A stretch of 64,000 nucleotides of DNA, taken from Kutzneria chonburiensis. GTDB lineage: Bacteria > Actinomycetota > Actinomycetes > Mycobacteriales > Pseudonocardiaceae. A program made the translations under genes and the position numbers. The stretch is from contig NZ_CP097263.1 in assembly GCF_028622115.1 (NCBI RefSeq), positions 3,410,001-3,474,000 on the forward strand. Direction: 5' to 3'. This document shows, piece after piece, positions 8,162-16,434 of this stretch. The notes under the pieces are model-generated. The model did not search any database. It was given only the letters and a program-made list of their open reading frames with translations, and was not told the DNA's origin. How positions within the stretch are numbered: position 1 is the stretch's first letter; each line of letters starts with the position of its first letter.

Positions 8162-8792
8162 CTCCGTGGTCGCCGATGAAGATCACGTACACCTCGCGGG
8201 CCGCGTAGGCCAGCAGCACGTACCCCGCGACCGGGTCGGCCCACCACAGCCCGGCCGCCGCGTTGAGGACCAGTCCGGCCAGCACCGCCACCGCCAGCAG
8301 CCCGTCGACCAGCGTCACCCGGCCTTCCGTGCGCAGCACCGGGTTCCCCAGCGCCGCACCGGTACGGGCTTTGCCCGCCGCCAGCCCGAACATCACCACC
8401 GCCGTGACCGCCGTCCAGATGATCCCGCCGGTGCTCGGCTCCGGGCGATAGCCGCCGACCAGCACCACCGTCGACTGCACCGCCAGATAGCCGGCCAGCA
8501 GCGCAAACGCGCCCCCGATGAGCCGCAGCGCCCGCCTCTGCCGGGCTTCGCCCGTGCCCGACAGCTCCCAGATCACCACCGTCGAGGCCCCGATCTCGAT
8601 CAGCGAGTCCAGCCCGAACCCCGCCAGCGCCACCGACCTCGCACCGATCGCCGCAATGGCCAGCACCACGATCCCGACCACGTTCCAGGCCAGGGTCGCG
8701 TACTCCAGCGCAAACCCGCGGCGCAGCAGCCGCCGACGGGTGTCGTGTTCGAGGTTCGGCACGCCCCGCAGTCTGCCCGACGACGGCGACAA
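8148..8792 (-). CDS. cation-efflux-like (CDF-related) membrane protein
   Basis: The protein (about 214 residues from a TTG, or about 204 from the GTG at 8762) has five to six hydrophobic segments such as YATLAWNVVGIVVLAIAAIG and GGAFALLAGYLAVQ. It carries GFGLDSLIEIGAS and TEGRVTLVDGLLA, which resemble the paired Asp-containing helices of cation diffusion facilitators. It is shorter than usual CDF proteins (about 300 residues) and lacks the C-terminal cytoplasmic metal-binding domain. It would sit in the cell membrane. A LacI-type operator copy lies just upstream at 8807-8820, so it may belong to the same regulon. The exact start and the transported ion are uncertain. Confidence 0.75.
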   Translation of the reverse strand: MSPSSGRLRGVPNLEHDTRRRLLRRGFALEYATLAWNVVGIVVLAIAAIGARSVALAGFGLDSLIEIGASTVVIWELSGTGEARQRRALRLIGGAFALLAGYLAVQSTVVLVGGYRPEPSTGGIIWTAVTAVVMFGLAAGKARTGAALGNPVLRTEGRVTLVDGLLAVAVLAGLVLNAAAGLWWADPVAGYVLLAYAAREVYVIFIGDHGVNPD

Positions 8793-8806
8793 CGGCGTCT
8801 CCCATC

Positions 8807-8820
8807 TGCAATCGATTGCG
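8807..8820. promoter_or_regulatory. LacI-type operator copy 3
   Basis: TGCAATCGATTGCG matches the core of the 7187-7206 palindrome in 13 of 14 positions. It sits between the CDF-like gene (minus strand, start near 8792) and the MFS transporter (plus strand, start 8926), so a repressor bound here could control either or both. Confidence 0.7.
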
Positions 8821-8883
8821 GAGAGCGACCGCCGCGACCGCCTAAAGTATTCGTTGACCTGCTGTCTACCTGCGGCTTAGCCT

Positions 8884-8897
8884 CTGCAATCGTCCGC
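8884..8897. promoter_or_regulatory. weak LacI-type half-site
   Basis: TGCAATCGTCCGCA keeps the left half of the operator and loses part of the right half (three mismatches). It lies 28 bases upstream of the MFS start. Paired with the better site at 8807, about 77 bases away, it could support looping or simply be a degenerate copy. Confidence 0.35.
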
Positions 8898-8925
8898 ATT
8901 CGGACGTCGCCCGGAGGAGGCCCTC

Positions 8926-10182
8926 ATGAGCAGCACTCCCGACACGGCGGCCTTACGCAGGCCACTTTCCCGGCCGGTCGCCACCTGGGGCCTGGTGCTG
9001 ATGGCGGTGTCGTTCCTGATCAACGCGATGGACCGGCAGGTGTTCTATCCGCTGCTGCCGGAGATCAGCGGCACCTACCATTTCTCGCTGTCCCAAGGAG
9101 GTCTGCTGGCCACGGGCTTCACACTGGGGGTGGCGGTGGGCGGGCTGCCGGCCGGACACCTGGTGGATCGGGTGCCCCGCAAGACCATCCTGGTGGTCAG
9201 CATCCTGATCTACTCGCTGGGCACGGTTCTCACGCCACTGGCCGCCGGATTCGCCGACCTGGCGCTGTATCGGCTGCTGTCGGGCCTCGGCGAAGGCATG
9301 CAGGCGGCGGCCCTGTACGCGGCGTTCGGCGCGTACTTCCACCAACGCCGGTCGCTGGCCTTCGGCGTGCTGGGCGTGGCGTTCGGCGTCGGCGTGCTGA
9401 TCGGACCGATCATCGGCACGGGCCTCGATCAAGGCCTGTCCACCTGGCGAGCGCCGTTCTACCTGTTCGGCGCGCTCGGTGTGCTGGTGGCGCTGCTCAT
9501 CCTCGCTACTGTCCACAAGGGACTGACGGAGTCCTCGGCGGCGGCCGAGCATGCCACGTCGGCGGATCTCTCCGAGCTGCCAACCGGTCCGTACAACCGG
9601 AACACGATGCTGCTGGCGCTGGCAGCGGTCGGCGGCGGCCTGGCCTTCTACGGCTTCATCGGCCTCTACCCGACCTACCTGCGCACGGTGCTGCACTTCA
9701 GCCCCGGGCAGACGGCCATTGCCACCAGCCTGATCGGGGCCGGCGCGGCCATGTCGCTGCCCACGGGCTGGCTGGGCGACCGGATCGATCCCCGCAAGCT
9801 GCTGCTCGTGACCTACGCGGGCGTGGCGGTGTCGGCGTACCTGCTGTTCAACGGTCCGGACACGGCGGCATGGCACTACGTCTTCGCCTTCGTGCTGGCC
9901 GGTTTCCTGGCCGGCTCGATGTTCACCAACGTCAACAGCACCATGAACCGATCGGTCCGCCCGGCCCAGTCCGGCCGGGCCGCCGGCCTGTTCGTCGCGA
10001 CCTACTACGCCGCCGCCGCAGTCTCCGGCTTCGTCTTCGCGCAGCTGGTCGCCCGGGTCAGCTGGCACGGCGCCGCGTTGTGGCAGCTCACCGTGCTGCC
10101 GGCGGTGATGCTGGTGCCGCTGTGGTTCCTGGATTCGCGCCGGATACTCGGCGCACCGCGCAATCGGAAGGAAATGGCATGA
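8926..10182 (+). CDS. MFS transporter
   Basis: This 418-residue membrane protein has the twelve hydrophobic segments of the major facilitator superfamily, with the loop 2-3 motif PAGHLVDRVPRKT and a second copy in the other half (PTGWLGDRIDPRK). It starts at an ATG after a strong GGAGGAGG ribosome site. The early NAMDRQVFYPLLPEI region recalls the organic-acid and sugar-acid importers of the family. Its stop overlaps the amidohydrolase start (ATGA), so it most likely imports or exports that enzyme's substrate. Control by the nearby LacI-type sites is probable. Confidence 0.92.
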   Translation: MSSTPDTAALRRPLSRPVATWGLVLMAVSFLINAMDRQVFYPLLPEISGTYHFSLSQGGLLATGFTLGVAVGGLPAGHLVDRVPRKTILVVSILIYSLGTVLTPLAAGFADLALYRLLSGLGEGMQAAALYAAFGAYFHQRRSLAFGVLGVAFGVGVLIGPIIGTGLDQGLSTWRAPFYLFGALGVLVALLILATVHKGLTESSAAAEHATSADLSELPTGPYNRNTMLLALAAVGGGLAFYGFIGLYPTYLRTVLHFSPGQTAIATSLIGAGAAMSLPTGWLGDRIDPRKLLLVTYAGVAVSAYLLFNGPDTAAWHYVFAFVLAGFLAGSMFTNVNSTMNRSVRPAQSGRAAGLFVATYYAAAAVSGFVFAQLVARVSWHGAALWQLTVLPAVMLVPLWFLDSRRILGAPRNRKEMA

Positions 10183-11543
10183 GGACGTTGCTCACCGGCG
10201 GAAGCGTCGTCGCCAAGGGGCGTCCCGAGCTGCGTGACGGCGGTGACGTCCTGGTCGACGGCACCGACATCGCGGCGCTCGGCCCGGCCGGCTCGCTCGC
10301 CACCGAGCTGGTCGACCGGGTCGTCGACACCGCCGGCGGCATCGTCGTGCCCGGGCTGGTCAACACCCACCAGCACGACTGGTACCTGTACGGCAAGGGC
10401 CTCGGCGGCGACATGCTGCTGGAGCGGTGGATCACCGACTGCCTGTTCCCGCTCAAGGCCCGGCTCGACACCGACGACCTGCGGGTGGCCAGCGAACTGG
10501 CCGCGCTGGACATGCTGCGCGGCGGCACCACCAGCTCGGTCAACCACCTGGTCACCGAGACCACGCCCGAGCAGGACAAGGCCATTCTCGGGCCGGTCGC
10601 CGACGTCGGCGTGCGGCAGTTCTTCGCCAAGGTCATCCGCCCCGCCGACCACGCCCGCCGCTACGAAGGCGCGCGCGAGGCCTTCGAGACGTGGGACGGG
10701 GCGGCCGGCGGCCGGATTCGGGTCGGCTTCGTGCTGGAGGCCACCGCGCACTGGGTGGCGATGGGCACCTGCTCCGAGGAGATGGTGCTCGGCGGACACG
10801 CGTTGGCCGTGGAGAAGGACACGTTCGTCACGTCGCACATCGCCGGCGGCACCATGTCGCGGGAGAGCGGTTACCTGAAGTTCGTGCTGGAGACCGGCCG
10901 GACCGATCCCCAGTTCCTGCACCGCCTCGGCGTCCTCGACCACCGCTGGATCCTGGCCCACACCATCAATCCCCGGGACAACGACCTCGACCTCATCGCC
11001 GCCGCCGGCGCCACCGTCGCCCACACGCCCAGCTCCGAGTCCGCCCGCGGCGCCGGCATCACGCCGGTGAAACGCATGCTGGACAACGGGATCCGGGTCA
11101 GCATCGGCACCGACGGGCCGATGGTCGACCTCACCAACGACATGGTCGAGCAGCTCAAGTGGACCCGGCTGCTGCAGAACCAGCTGCACCACACGCCGTC
11201 GTCCATCGACCTGGACAAGCTGATCACCATGGCCACCGAGGACGGCGCCCGTGCCGTCGGGGCGGCCGACCGCATCGGCACGATCGAGGTCGGCAAGGCC
11301 GCCGACATCGCCGTTTTCGACCTCACCACACTCCACAGTGGACCTGCCGTGCACCGTCCACTGTCGACTTTCGTGCACGCCGCCCGCGGCACCGATGCTC
11401 GGCACGTCATGGTCGACGGCGAGCTTCTCTTGGAAGACGGCCACTTCACCCGGGCCACCGAGCTCCACGTCGCCGCCCTCATGCGCGAGGCCGGCGAACG
11501 CGGCCGCGCCCTGGCTCGCCGCGCCGGACTGCTCCCCGCCTGA
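10179..11543 (+). CDS. amidohydrolase of the ATZ/TRZ (metal-dependent deaminase) family
   Basis: The 454-residue protein has the composite fold of metal-dependent amidohydrolases. After a small beta domain come the metal ligands in VPGLVNTHQHDWYLYG, a central HIAGG segment, the His in WILAHTINP, and SIGTDGP with the catalytic Asp; KAADIAVFDL closes the barrel. ATZ/TRZ members hydrolyse amino or chloro groups from triazines, guanine, cytosine or adenosine derivatives. The usual TH-AE motif is changed to SHIAGG, so the substrate may be unusual. Translational coupling to the MFS gene indicates uptake followed by hydrolysis, feeding the hydrolase and dehydrogenases of the same island. Confidence 0.88.
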   Translation: MRTLLTGGSVVAKGRPELRDGGDVLVDGTDIAALGPAGSLATELVDRVVDTAGGIVVPGLVNTHQHDWYLYGKGLGGDMLLERWITDCLFPLKARLDTDDLRVASELAALDMLRGGTTSSVNHLVTETTPEQDKAILGPVADVGVRQFFAKVIRPADHARRYEGAREAFETWDGAAGGRIRVGFVLEATAHWVAMGTCSEEMVLGGHALAVEKDTFVTSHIAGGTMSRESGYLKFVLETGRTDPQFLHRLGVLDHRWILAHTINPRDNDLDLIAAAGATVAHTPSSESARGAGITPVKRMLDNGIRVSIGTDGPMVDLTNDMVEQLKWTRLLQNQLHHTPSSIDLDKLITMATEDGARAVGAADRIGTIEVGKAADIAVFDLTTLHSGPAVHRPLSTFVHAARGTDARHVMVDGELLLEDGHFTRATELHVAALMREAGERGRALARRAGLLPA

Positions 11544-11559
11544 GCACGATGCCGCATGG

Positions 11560-12522
11560 CTACCCGCGGCTCGGCAGCGAGCGGGGCAGCCCGAACCACG
11601 GCAGCACGGAGTTCTCGAACCGGCTCATGGCGCTGATGCGGTCGCCGGCCAGGGTGAGGACATAGACGCCGGTGCCGTGGCTGATGCCGTTGGGCCCGCG
11701 CAGATACGCCCCGAACGCGGGCTGGCCGTTGGCCCGGGTGGCCACGAGCTCGAACCGGCGGCCGGCCTGGAAAATGGCCGCGCAGAACTGACGGACGAGG
11801 TCACGACCCTCGTATTCGAACGGCACGGGCGGCATCGACACGAACACGTCGTCGGTCAGCAGGTCCACCAACGCGTCGATGTCGAGCGACTCCCAGGCCT
11901 GCACGAATCGTGCGACAACGGCGTTCTCGACGGCGGAATCGGTCGTCGGCAACGGATCGGACCGACGGCGGTGCAGTGCGGCGCGGGCCCGCTTGAGGGC
12001 GCTGTTGACGGAGTCGAGGCTCGAATCGAGCATCTCGGCCACCTCAGCGGCGCGGAACCCGAGCACGTCCCGCAGCACGAGCACGGCGACCTGCCGCGGC
12101 GGCAAGGTCTGCAAGGCGGTGACGAAGGCCAGCGAGATCGACTCCCGCTGCTCGTAACTGGCCTCGGGACCGAGCAGCACATCCGGATACGGCTGGAGCC
12201 AGACGATCTCGCCCAGCCGGGACGGCTCCGGCGCGGTGACGTGCGGGATGTTCCACTCGCGCCGTGCGACGGAGCGGCTGGCGTTCAGGCAGCGGTTGGT
12301 GGCGATCCGGTACAGCCAGGTACGGATCGACGCCCGCGCCTCGAACCCGCCGATCCCCTGCCACGCGGCCAGCAGCGACTCCTGCAAGGCGTCCTCGGCG
12401 TCCTGGAGCGAGCCGAGCATCCGGTAGCAGTGCACGCGCAGCTCGGCCCGGTACGGCTGGATCACCGCCGCGAACGCCTCCGCGTCGCCGGCCTGCGCCT
12501 GCGCAATCAGATCTGCCGCCAT
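11560..12522 (-). CDS. ECF sigma factor with C-terminal SnoaL-like domain (SigG/SigJ type)
   Basis: The 320-residue protein has sigma region 2 (VIQPYRAELRVHCYRMLGSL and IRTWLYRIATNRCLN) and region 4 (LPPRQVAVLVLRDVLGFRAA through SVNSALKRARAALH). It continues into a domain of about 110 residues of NTF2/SnoaL type beginning near FVQAWESLDIDALVDLLTDD. ECF factors with this tail often lack a separate anti-sigma factor and use the tail to control activity; none is visible here. The start is the ATG at 12522 with GAGGTGG upstream. It faces the DHFR-like gene across a nested inverted repeat, making that gene a candidate target. Confidence 0.92.
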   Translation of the reverse strand: MAADLIAQAQAGDAEAFAAVIQPYRAELRVHCYRMLGSLQDAEDALQESLLAAWQGIGGFEARASIRTWLYRIATNRCLNASRSVARREWNIPHVTAPEPSRLGEIVWLQPYPDVLLGPEASYEQRESISLAFVTALQTLPPRQVAVLVLRDVLGFRAAEVAEMLDSSLDSVNSALKRARAALHRRRSDPLPTTDSAVENAVVARFVQAWESLDIDALVDLLTDDVFVSMPPVPFEYEGRDLVRQFCAAIFQAGRRFELVATRANGQPAFGAYLRGPNGISHGTGVYVLTLAGDRISAMSRFENSVLPWFGLPRSLPSRG

Positions 12523-12563
12523 TGCCCACCTCGTTCGAGTAGCCCGTCACCTTTCCTGAACGT

Positions 12564-12621
12564 ATGGACACCGCCGACGCCCGGAAGTGGGCGCCCAGTT
12601 CCGCACTCTCGCGGTGTCTAT
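12564..12621. repeat. nested inverted repeats with a shared centre
   Basis: An inner 22-bp dyad at 12582-12603 has only one mismatched pair (arms CGGAA-TGGGC and GCCCA-TTCCG). An outer 11-bp pair at 12564-12574 and 12611-12621 (ATGGACACCGC against GCGGTGTCTAT, one mismatch) has exactly the same centre, 12592.5. The block lies between the divergent sigma factor and reductase genes. It could be an operator, a cruciform or a strong hairpin in either transcript. Confidence 0.7.
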
Positions 12622-12658
12622 CCCGGTGCCAAACCCTACGGACTTCAGGAGCACCGAC

Positions 12659-13240
12659 ATGGGCTCGATCGTGGTATTCGAGAACGTCTCGCTGGACGGC
12701 GTCACGCAGGACCCGACCGGCGAGGACGGCTTCACCGCCGTCGACTGGCGTGACCAGCTCTCCCCCGCCGACCGCGAGGTCTGGGCCGGCCTCGTGCTGG
12801 ATGACGTGCTGGGCGCGTCCGCGCTCCTCATCGGCCGCCGCAGCTACGAGTACTTCGCCGGCCGATACCCGGCCCGGACCGGCCCGATGGCCGACCGGAT
12901 GAACAGCCTGCCCAAGCACGTCGTGTCCACCACGCTCACCGACCCGACCTGGCACAACTCGACCGTGCTGGCCGGTGACATCGTGCCGGCCGTCACCAAG
13001 CTGAAGGAGACCGTCGACGGCGAACTCCGCGTCTATGCCAGCTCGCGACTGGTGCCGCTGCTGCTGGCCCACGATCTCGTGGACGAGATCCGGCTGGTCG
13101 TCTTCCCGCTCGCGATGGGCGCGGGCTACAGCATCTTCGACCAGGCCGACGCCCGACCGCTGCACCCGAGGCTGCTCAGCCTGGTCGAGGCACGGACCGT
13201 CGGTGAGAACCTGCTCCACCTCACCTACCGGCGCCCCTGA
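12659..13240 (+). CDS. dihydrofolate reductase/RibD C-terminal-domain protein
   Basis: The 193-residue protein starts at the ATG at 12659 after CAGGAG and reads MGSIVVFENVSLDGVTQDP, the opening typical of the YyaP/RibD_C group of DHFR-fold proteins. GASALLIGRRSYEYFAG binds the nucleotide and DEIRLVVFPLAMGAG closes the fold. These soluble proteins reduce pterin-like or riboflavin-precursor-like compounds, but in most actinomycetes their substrate is unknown. It is divergent from the ECF sigma factor and overlaps the convergent XRE regulator gene by 20 bases. Confidence 0.88.
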   Translation: MGSIVVFENVSLDGVTQDPTGEDGFTAVDWRDQLSPADREVWAGLVLDDVLGASALLIGRRSYEYFAGRYPARTGPMADRMNSLPKHVVSTTLTDPTWHNSTVLAGDIVPAVTKLKETVDGELRVYASSRLVPLLLAHDLVDEIRLVVFPLAMGAGYSIFDQADARPLHPRLLSLVEARTVGENLLHLTYRRP

Positions 13241-14075
13241 CCGCGTCGGCCACCGGATGCCCGTCCCCGGTGCCCGCGTCGAGGCCGGCCAGCAGGCGCA
13301 GGCCGTCCTCGGCGGGGCTGCCGGGGACGGCCGACTGGATGATCAGCTCCATCCCGGACGCGTCCGGCAGGTCGAAGTTCTCCTGGTGCAGCTCCAACAG
13401 CCCGACCAGCGGATGCCGGTAGATCTTGGGGCCGTGGGACCGGGTGCTGACCTCGGCCCGGGCCCACAACCGGCGGAAACGCTCGCTGCCCATGGCCAGT
13501 TCGCCGATCAACGAGGCCAGGCGGGGATCGTCGGGGAACTTGCCGGCGGCCAGGCGCAGATGCCCGACGGCGTCCAGGGTGCAGTGTTCCCACGTGGCAT
13601 ACAGGCCACGATCGGCTTCCTCGAGGAACAGGTGCCGGGCGGTGTTCAGGCCGGGCAGCGGACGCCCGTAGAGCAGCCGGGCCAGGCGGTTGCCGGCCAG
13701 CACGTCCAGCCGGTGGTCCATGATCAGCGCCGGTGCGTCGACGACGAGGTCGAGCACGCGGAGCAGCTCGGGACGGACCCGCCCGCTCGGCGTCTTGGCC
13801 CGCCGCTGGCGTTGCCGGGCGAGCCGGCAGAGGTGGTCGCGCTCGGTGTCGTCGAGGCCGAGCACGCGGGCCAGCGCGTCGAGGACCTGCTCGGACGGCT
13901 GCGTCGCCCGGCCCTGCTCCAGCCGCACGTAGTAGTCGACGCTGACCCCGGACAGGTGCGCGACCTCCTCGCGGCGCAGCCCCTTGACCCGACGGCGCCG
14001 GTCGACGGAAATGCCGACGGCGGCCGGGTCGACCCGGGAGCGCCGGGTCCGCAGGAAGCTGGCGAGATCATCCAT
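13221..14075 (-). CDS. XRE-type transcriptional regulator with MmyB-like ligand domain
   Basis: The 284-residue protein has an N-terminal helix-turn-helix of the XRE class (VKGLRREEVAHLSGVSVDYY, then RLEQGRATQPSEQVLDALARVLGL). A C-terminal domain follows of the MmyB-like PAS-related type (LVVDAPALIMDHRLDVLAGN, then the SERFRRLWARAEV region). MmyB-like regulators in actinomycetes often sense lipids and control the divergent dehydrogenase next door. That arrangement occurs here: the flavodoxin-fold oxidoreductase starts 101 bases away on the other strand. Confidence 0.92.
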   Translation of the reverse strand: MDDLASFLRTRRSRVDPAAVGISVDRRRRVKGLRREEVAHLSGVSVDYYVRLEQGRATQPSEQVLDALARVLGLDDTERDHLCRLARQRQRRAKTPSGRVRPELLRVLDLVVDAPALIMDHRLDVLAGNRLARLLYGRPLPGLNTARHLFLEEADRGLYATWEHCTLDAVGHLRLAAGKFPDDPRLASLIGELAMGSERFRRLWARAEVSTRSHGPKIYRHPLVGLLELHQENFDLPDASGMELIIQSAVPGSPAEDGLRLLAGLDAGTGDGHPVADAVRGAGR

Positions 14076-14176
14076 GCCTCCAGTATGGCCTCGGCGGCGG
14101 TCGCGAAGGTGGTACTGCCGTTACCAGGAAGTCCCGTCCCTGAACGACGGCCGCCGCCGCGGCCATGATCGACGGC

Positions 14177-14959
14177 ATGAAGACACTGATCGTGCACGCC
14201 CACCCGGAACCGACTTCGCTCAACGGCTCGCTGACCAGCCTCGCTGTGTCCACTTTGGAGGGTGCGGGGCATGAGGTGCGGGTGAGCGACCTGCACGCCA
14301 TGAACTGGAAAGCGGTCGTCGGCGCCGAGGACTACGGCCCGCACGCCTCGACGCCGCTGGACGTCGTCCGCGACTCGGGCCGGGCCTTCGACGCCGGGAC
14401 GCTGACCGCGGATGTGCTGGCAGAGCAGGAAAAACTGCTTTGGGCCGACACCGTGATCTTCCAGTTCCCGTTGTGGTGGTACGCGATGCCGGCCATCCTC
14501 AAGGGCTGGTTCGACCGCGTGTTCACCTACCGCTTCGCCTACGGCGTCGGCGAGCACAACGCCACGCAGTACGGCGAGCGTTTCGGCGAGGGCACGCTGG
14601 CCGGGCGCCGGGCGCTGCTGTCGGTGACCACCGGCGGACCGGAGGCGCACTACGCGGCCCGCGGCATCAACGGCCCGATCGACGACCTGCTTTTCCCAAT
14701 CCAGCACGGGATCCTCTACTACCCCGGTCTCGAGGTGCTGCCGCCGTTCGTGGTGTTCGGCGCCGACCGGATGCCGCGCGAGGACTACCCGGACGTCGCC
14801 AAGGCGTGGGAGCAGCGGCTCCGCACCCTGGCGACGACCGAGCCGATCCCGTTCCGCCGACAGAACTTCGGCGACTACGAGATCCCGTCGCTAGCGCTGA
14901 AGGAAGGACTGGAGCCCTTGGGCCGCAGCGGTTTCGGCCTGCACGTCAGGTCCGCGTGA
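14177..14959 (+). CDS. NAD(P)H-dependent oxidoreductase, flavodoxin-like fold (KefF/quinone reductase type)
   Basis: The 260-residue protein begins MKTLIVHAHPEPTSLNGSL, the flavin-phosphate loop of the NQO1/KefF family, followed by ADTVIFQFPLWWYAMPAILKG, which lines the FMN site, and LLSVTTGGPEAHYA. Such enzymes carry out two-electron reduction of quinones or nitro compounds and protect against electrophiles. I chose the ATG at 14177; a start four codons earlier is possible. It is divergent from the XRE/MmyB regulator, its probable controller, and its 3' end overlaps the convergent ThuA-ricin gene by 14 bases. Confidence 0.9.
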   Translation: MKTLIVHAHPEPTSLNGSLTSLAVSTLEGAGHEVRVSDLHAMNWKAVVGAEDYGPHASTPLDVVRDSGRAFDAGTLTADVLAEQEKLLWADTVIFQFPLWWYAMPAILKGWFDRVFTYRFAYGVGEHNATQYGERFGEGTLAGRRALLSVTTGGPEAHYAARGINGPIDDLLFPIQHGILYYPGLEVLPPFVVFGADRMPREDYPDVAKAWEQRLRTLATTEPIPFRRQNFGDYEIPSLALKEGLEPLGRSGFGLHVRSA

Positions 14960-16118
14960 GGGTGAACGACTGGGTGGCGGCGCCGGTGCAGGTGGCCAGG
15001 GTCAGCGGCCCCGCGCCGGCGGTCAGGCACTTCTGCCCGACCTTGCTCACGATGTGCCACGCCCCACCGGCTTCGAAGACGGCCTGCCACTTCTGGTTGT
15101 CGGCGCCGGTGAACCGGGCCAGGCCGCCGTCCGTGCCGAGCGACCGGTCGCCGTTGTCGATCCGCAGATAGGGGCCGTCCAGCCAGCGGAACCGGAACCT
15201 TTGCGCCGCAGCGCTTTCACACGTGGCTGTCCGAGCGACGGCGGTGGATCCGTCCAGGCACGAGCCCTGGTTCGTCACGCGCATCCGGGCGTTCGGGTCG
15301 ATCTGGTCGGCCGAGGCGTTGGTCGGCGCGGCGCCGCCGAGCCAGAGCAGGCCGTCGATGATGAACTTGTCCTGCACCGGATCGGCGAAGGTCGACGACA
15401 GCGGCGTGTTGGCCGAGTAGTTCATGGCGTTGTGCCCGAAGTTGGCGTACAGCATCTTGTAGCGCTTGTTCGTCCACAGGATCGGGTAGTAGCCGCTGTA
15501 CCAGGACTGTGCCGGGTCGGTGCCGACCGGGAAGCTGGAGGCGTCGACCGAGGCCAGCACCTCGATGTCCGGGTTCTTGCGCAGGTCGAACTCCCAGCTG
15601 TACCACTCGCTCACGGCCGCGGTCCACGTCGTCGGCAGGCGGCGGGTGGCCGGATGGCGGGCGTCGGTGTGCAGCACCGCGGTGGTCGGCGACCAGGTGT
15701 TGTCGGCGTACTTCCCGGCGCCCATGAAGGTGTTGTTGAACCAGGGCCAGGTGACGTCCTCGTCGTTGTACCCCGAGTAGTGGAAGCCGAAGTACGCGCC
15801 GCCGTGCTCCACGTAGTGCTGGAATCCGGCGCGCTGGGCGGGATCGGTGGGGATGTCGTCGAGGAACATCACCACATCGGCGCGCGCCTTGGTCAGGTCG
15901 ACCAGCTGCGTCCAGTCGTTGGTCTGCCGGTACGAGAAGCCGTACCGGCTGGCGGCCTGCGGAAACCAGATCGCCGCCTCGTTGTCGAACGCGATGTGCG
16001 CGGCATCGGGCCGCCCGGTGTAGAAGGCGAGCACGGTGAACGGATGCGGCTGCGGCGCGATCACGATTCCCGGTAACAGGGCGAGCAGCGCCAGGATGGC
16101 CCGCAACAGCTGTGTCAT
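14946..16118 (-). CDS. secreted ThuA-domain protein with C-terminal ricin-type lectin domain
   Basis: The 390-residue precursor starts at the ATG at 16118 with GGGGAGA upstream and has a signal peptide (MTQLLRAILALLALLPGIVIA). Residues of roughly 25-250 form a ThuA-like domain: a glutamine-amidotransferase-type fold with VLAFYTGRPDAAHIAF, ADVVMFLDDIP and the conserved YFGFHYSGYNDEDVTWPWF. The last 120 residues look like a ricin beta-trefoil (GSCLDGSTAVARTATCESAA, then CLTAGAGPLTLATC). ThuA domains are linked to sugar metabolism and to secreted sugar-active proteins; the lectin part should bind polysaccharide outside the cell. A perfect CG-centred palindrome lies 80 bases upstream. Confidence 0.87.
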   Translation of the reverse strand: MTQLLRAILALLALLPGIVIAPQPHPFTVLAFYTGRPDAAHIAFDNEAAIWFPQAASRYGFSYRQTNDWTQLVDLTKARADVVMFLDDIPTDPAQRAGFQHYVEHGGAYFGFHYSGYNDEDVTWPWFNNTFMGAGKYADNTWSPTTAVLHTDARHPATRRLPTTWTAAVSEWYSWEFDLRKNPDIEVLASVDASSFPVGTDPAQSWYSGYYPILWTNKRYKMLYANFGHNAMNYSANTPLSSTFADPVQDKFIIDGLLWLGGAAPTNASADQIDPNARMRVTNQGSCLDGSTAVARTATCESAAAQRFRFRWLDGPYLRIDNGDRSLGTDGGLARFTGADNQKWQAVFEAGGAWHIVSKVGQKCLTAGAGPLTLATCTGAATQSFTLTRT

Positions 16119-16197
16119 CGATCTCCCCAGGTCAGACCGTCGGACTGGGAGCATGATCGCGAGTCGGCCGCGGCCGGCGCATCGGCCGAACGACTGA

Positions 16198-16217
16198 TCC
16201 CGGAACCGGTTCCGGGA
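16198..16217. promoter_or_regulatory. perfect 20-bp palindrome upstream of the ThuA-ricin gene
   Basis: TCCCGGAACCGGTTCCGGGA is its own reverse complement over all 20 bases. Its GAACCGGTTC core is CG-centred, like sugar-responsive LacI-family operators. It differs from the TGCAATCGATTGCA sites, so a different regulator is expected, not encoded nearby. Confidence 0.65.
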
Positions 16218-16240
16218 CTGGTTTGGTCACTGTGCGCGTC

Positions 16241-16276
16241 GGGGCTGCAGTCAAACTGCAGCGTCCTTGCAGCCCC
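16241..16276. terminator. GC-rich hairpin downstream of the SARP regulator
   Basis: GGGGCTGCA at 16241-16249 pairs with TGCAGCCCC at 16268-16276. There is no T-run on either strand, as is common for actinomycete terminators. It lies about 160 bases past the SARP stop on the minus strand and could also act in the leader of the ThuA gene. Confidence 0.35.
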
Positions 16277-16434
16277 GGGGCGCAGCGTGGCATCAGGTCA
16301 GGGAATCGGGGAGGTTCCGAGAATGCTCAAGGCGAACCGGACATCGGATCGGCTCGGACGACCACCGGCACACGTCCTGGGACCAGGGGGATGAGCGGGA
16401 GGGGCCAGCCCCCAGCGGCCCCTCCCGCGCTCGG

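Larger units (their letters stand above)
16119..16434. other. 316-bp intergenic region with regulatory repeats, no gene seen
   Basis: No convincing coding frame is present. The stretch holds the 20-bp palindrome at 16198-16217 and a compound hairpin at 16241-16276 in which GGGGCTGCA pairs with TGCAGCCCC and an inner CTGCAG repeats in inverted form. It separates the SARP regulator's 3' end from the ThuA-ricin promoter. Confidence 0.6.

Noticed and set aside
7278-11543. A single 1421-codon open frame on the plus strand
   Set aside because: It is a GC-driven run-through: only its last third is the amidohydrolase, starting at 10179; the front is a Ser/Pro/Arg-rich shadow of other genes.
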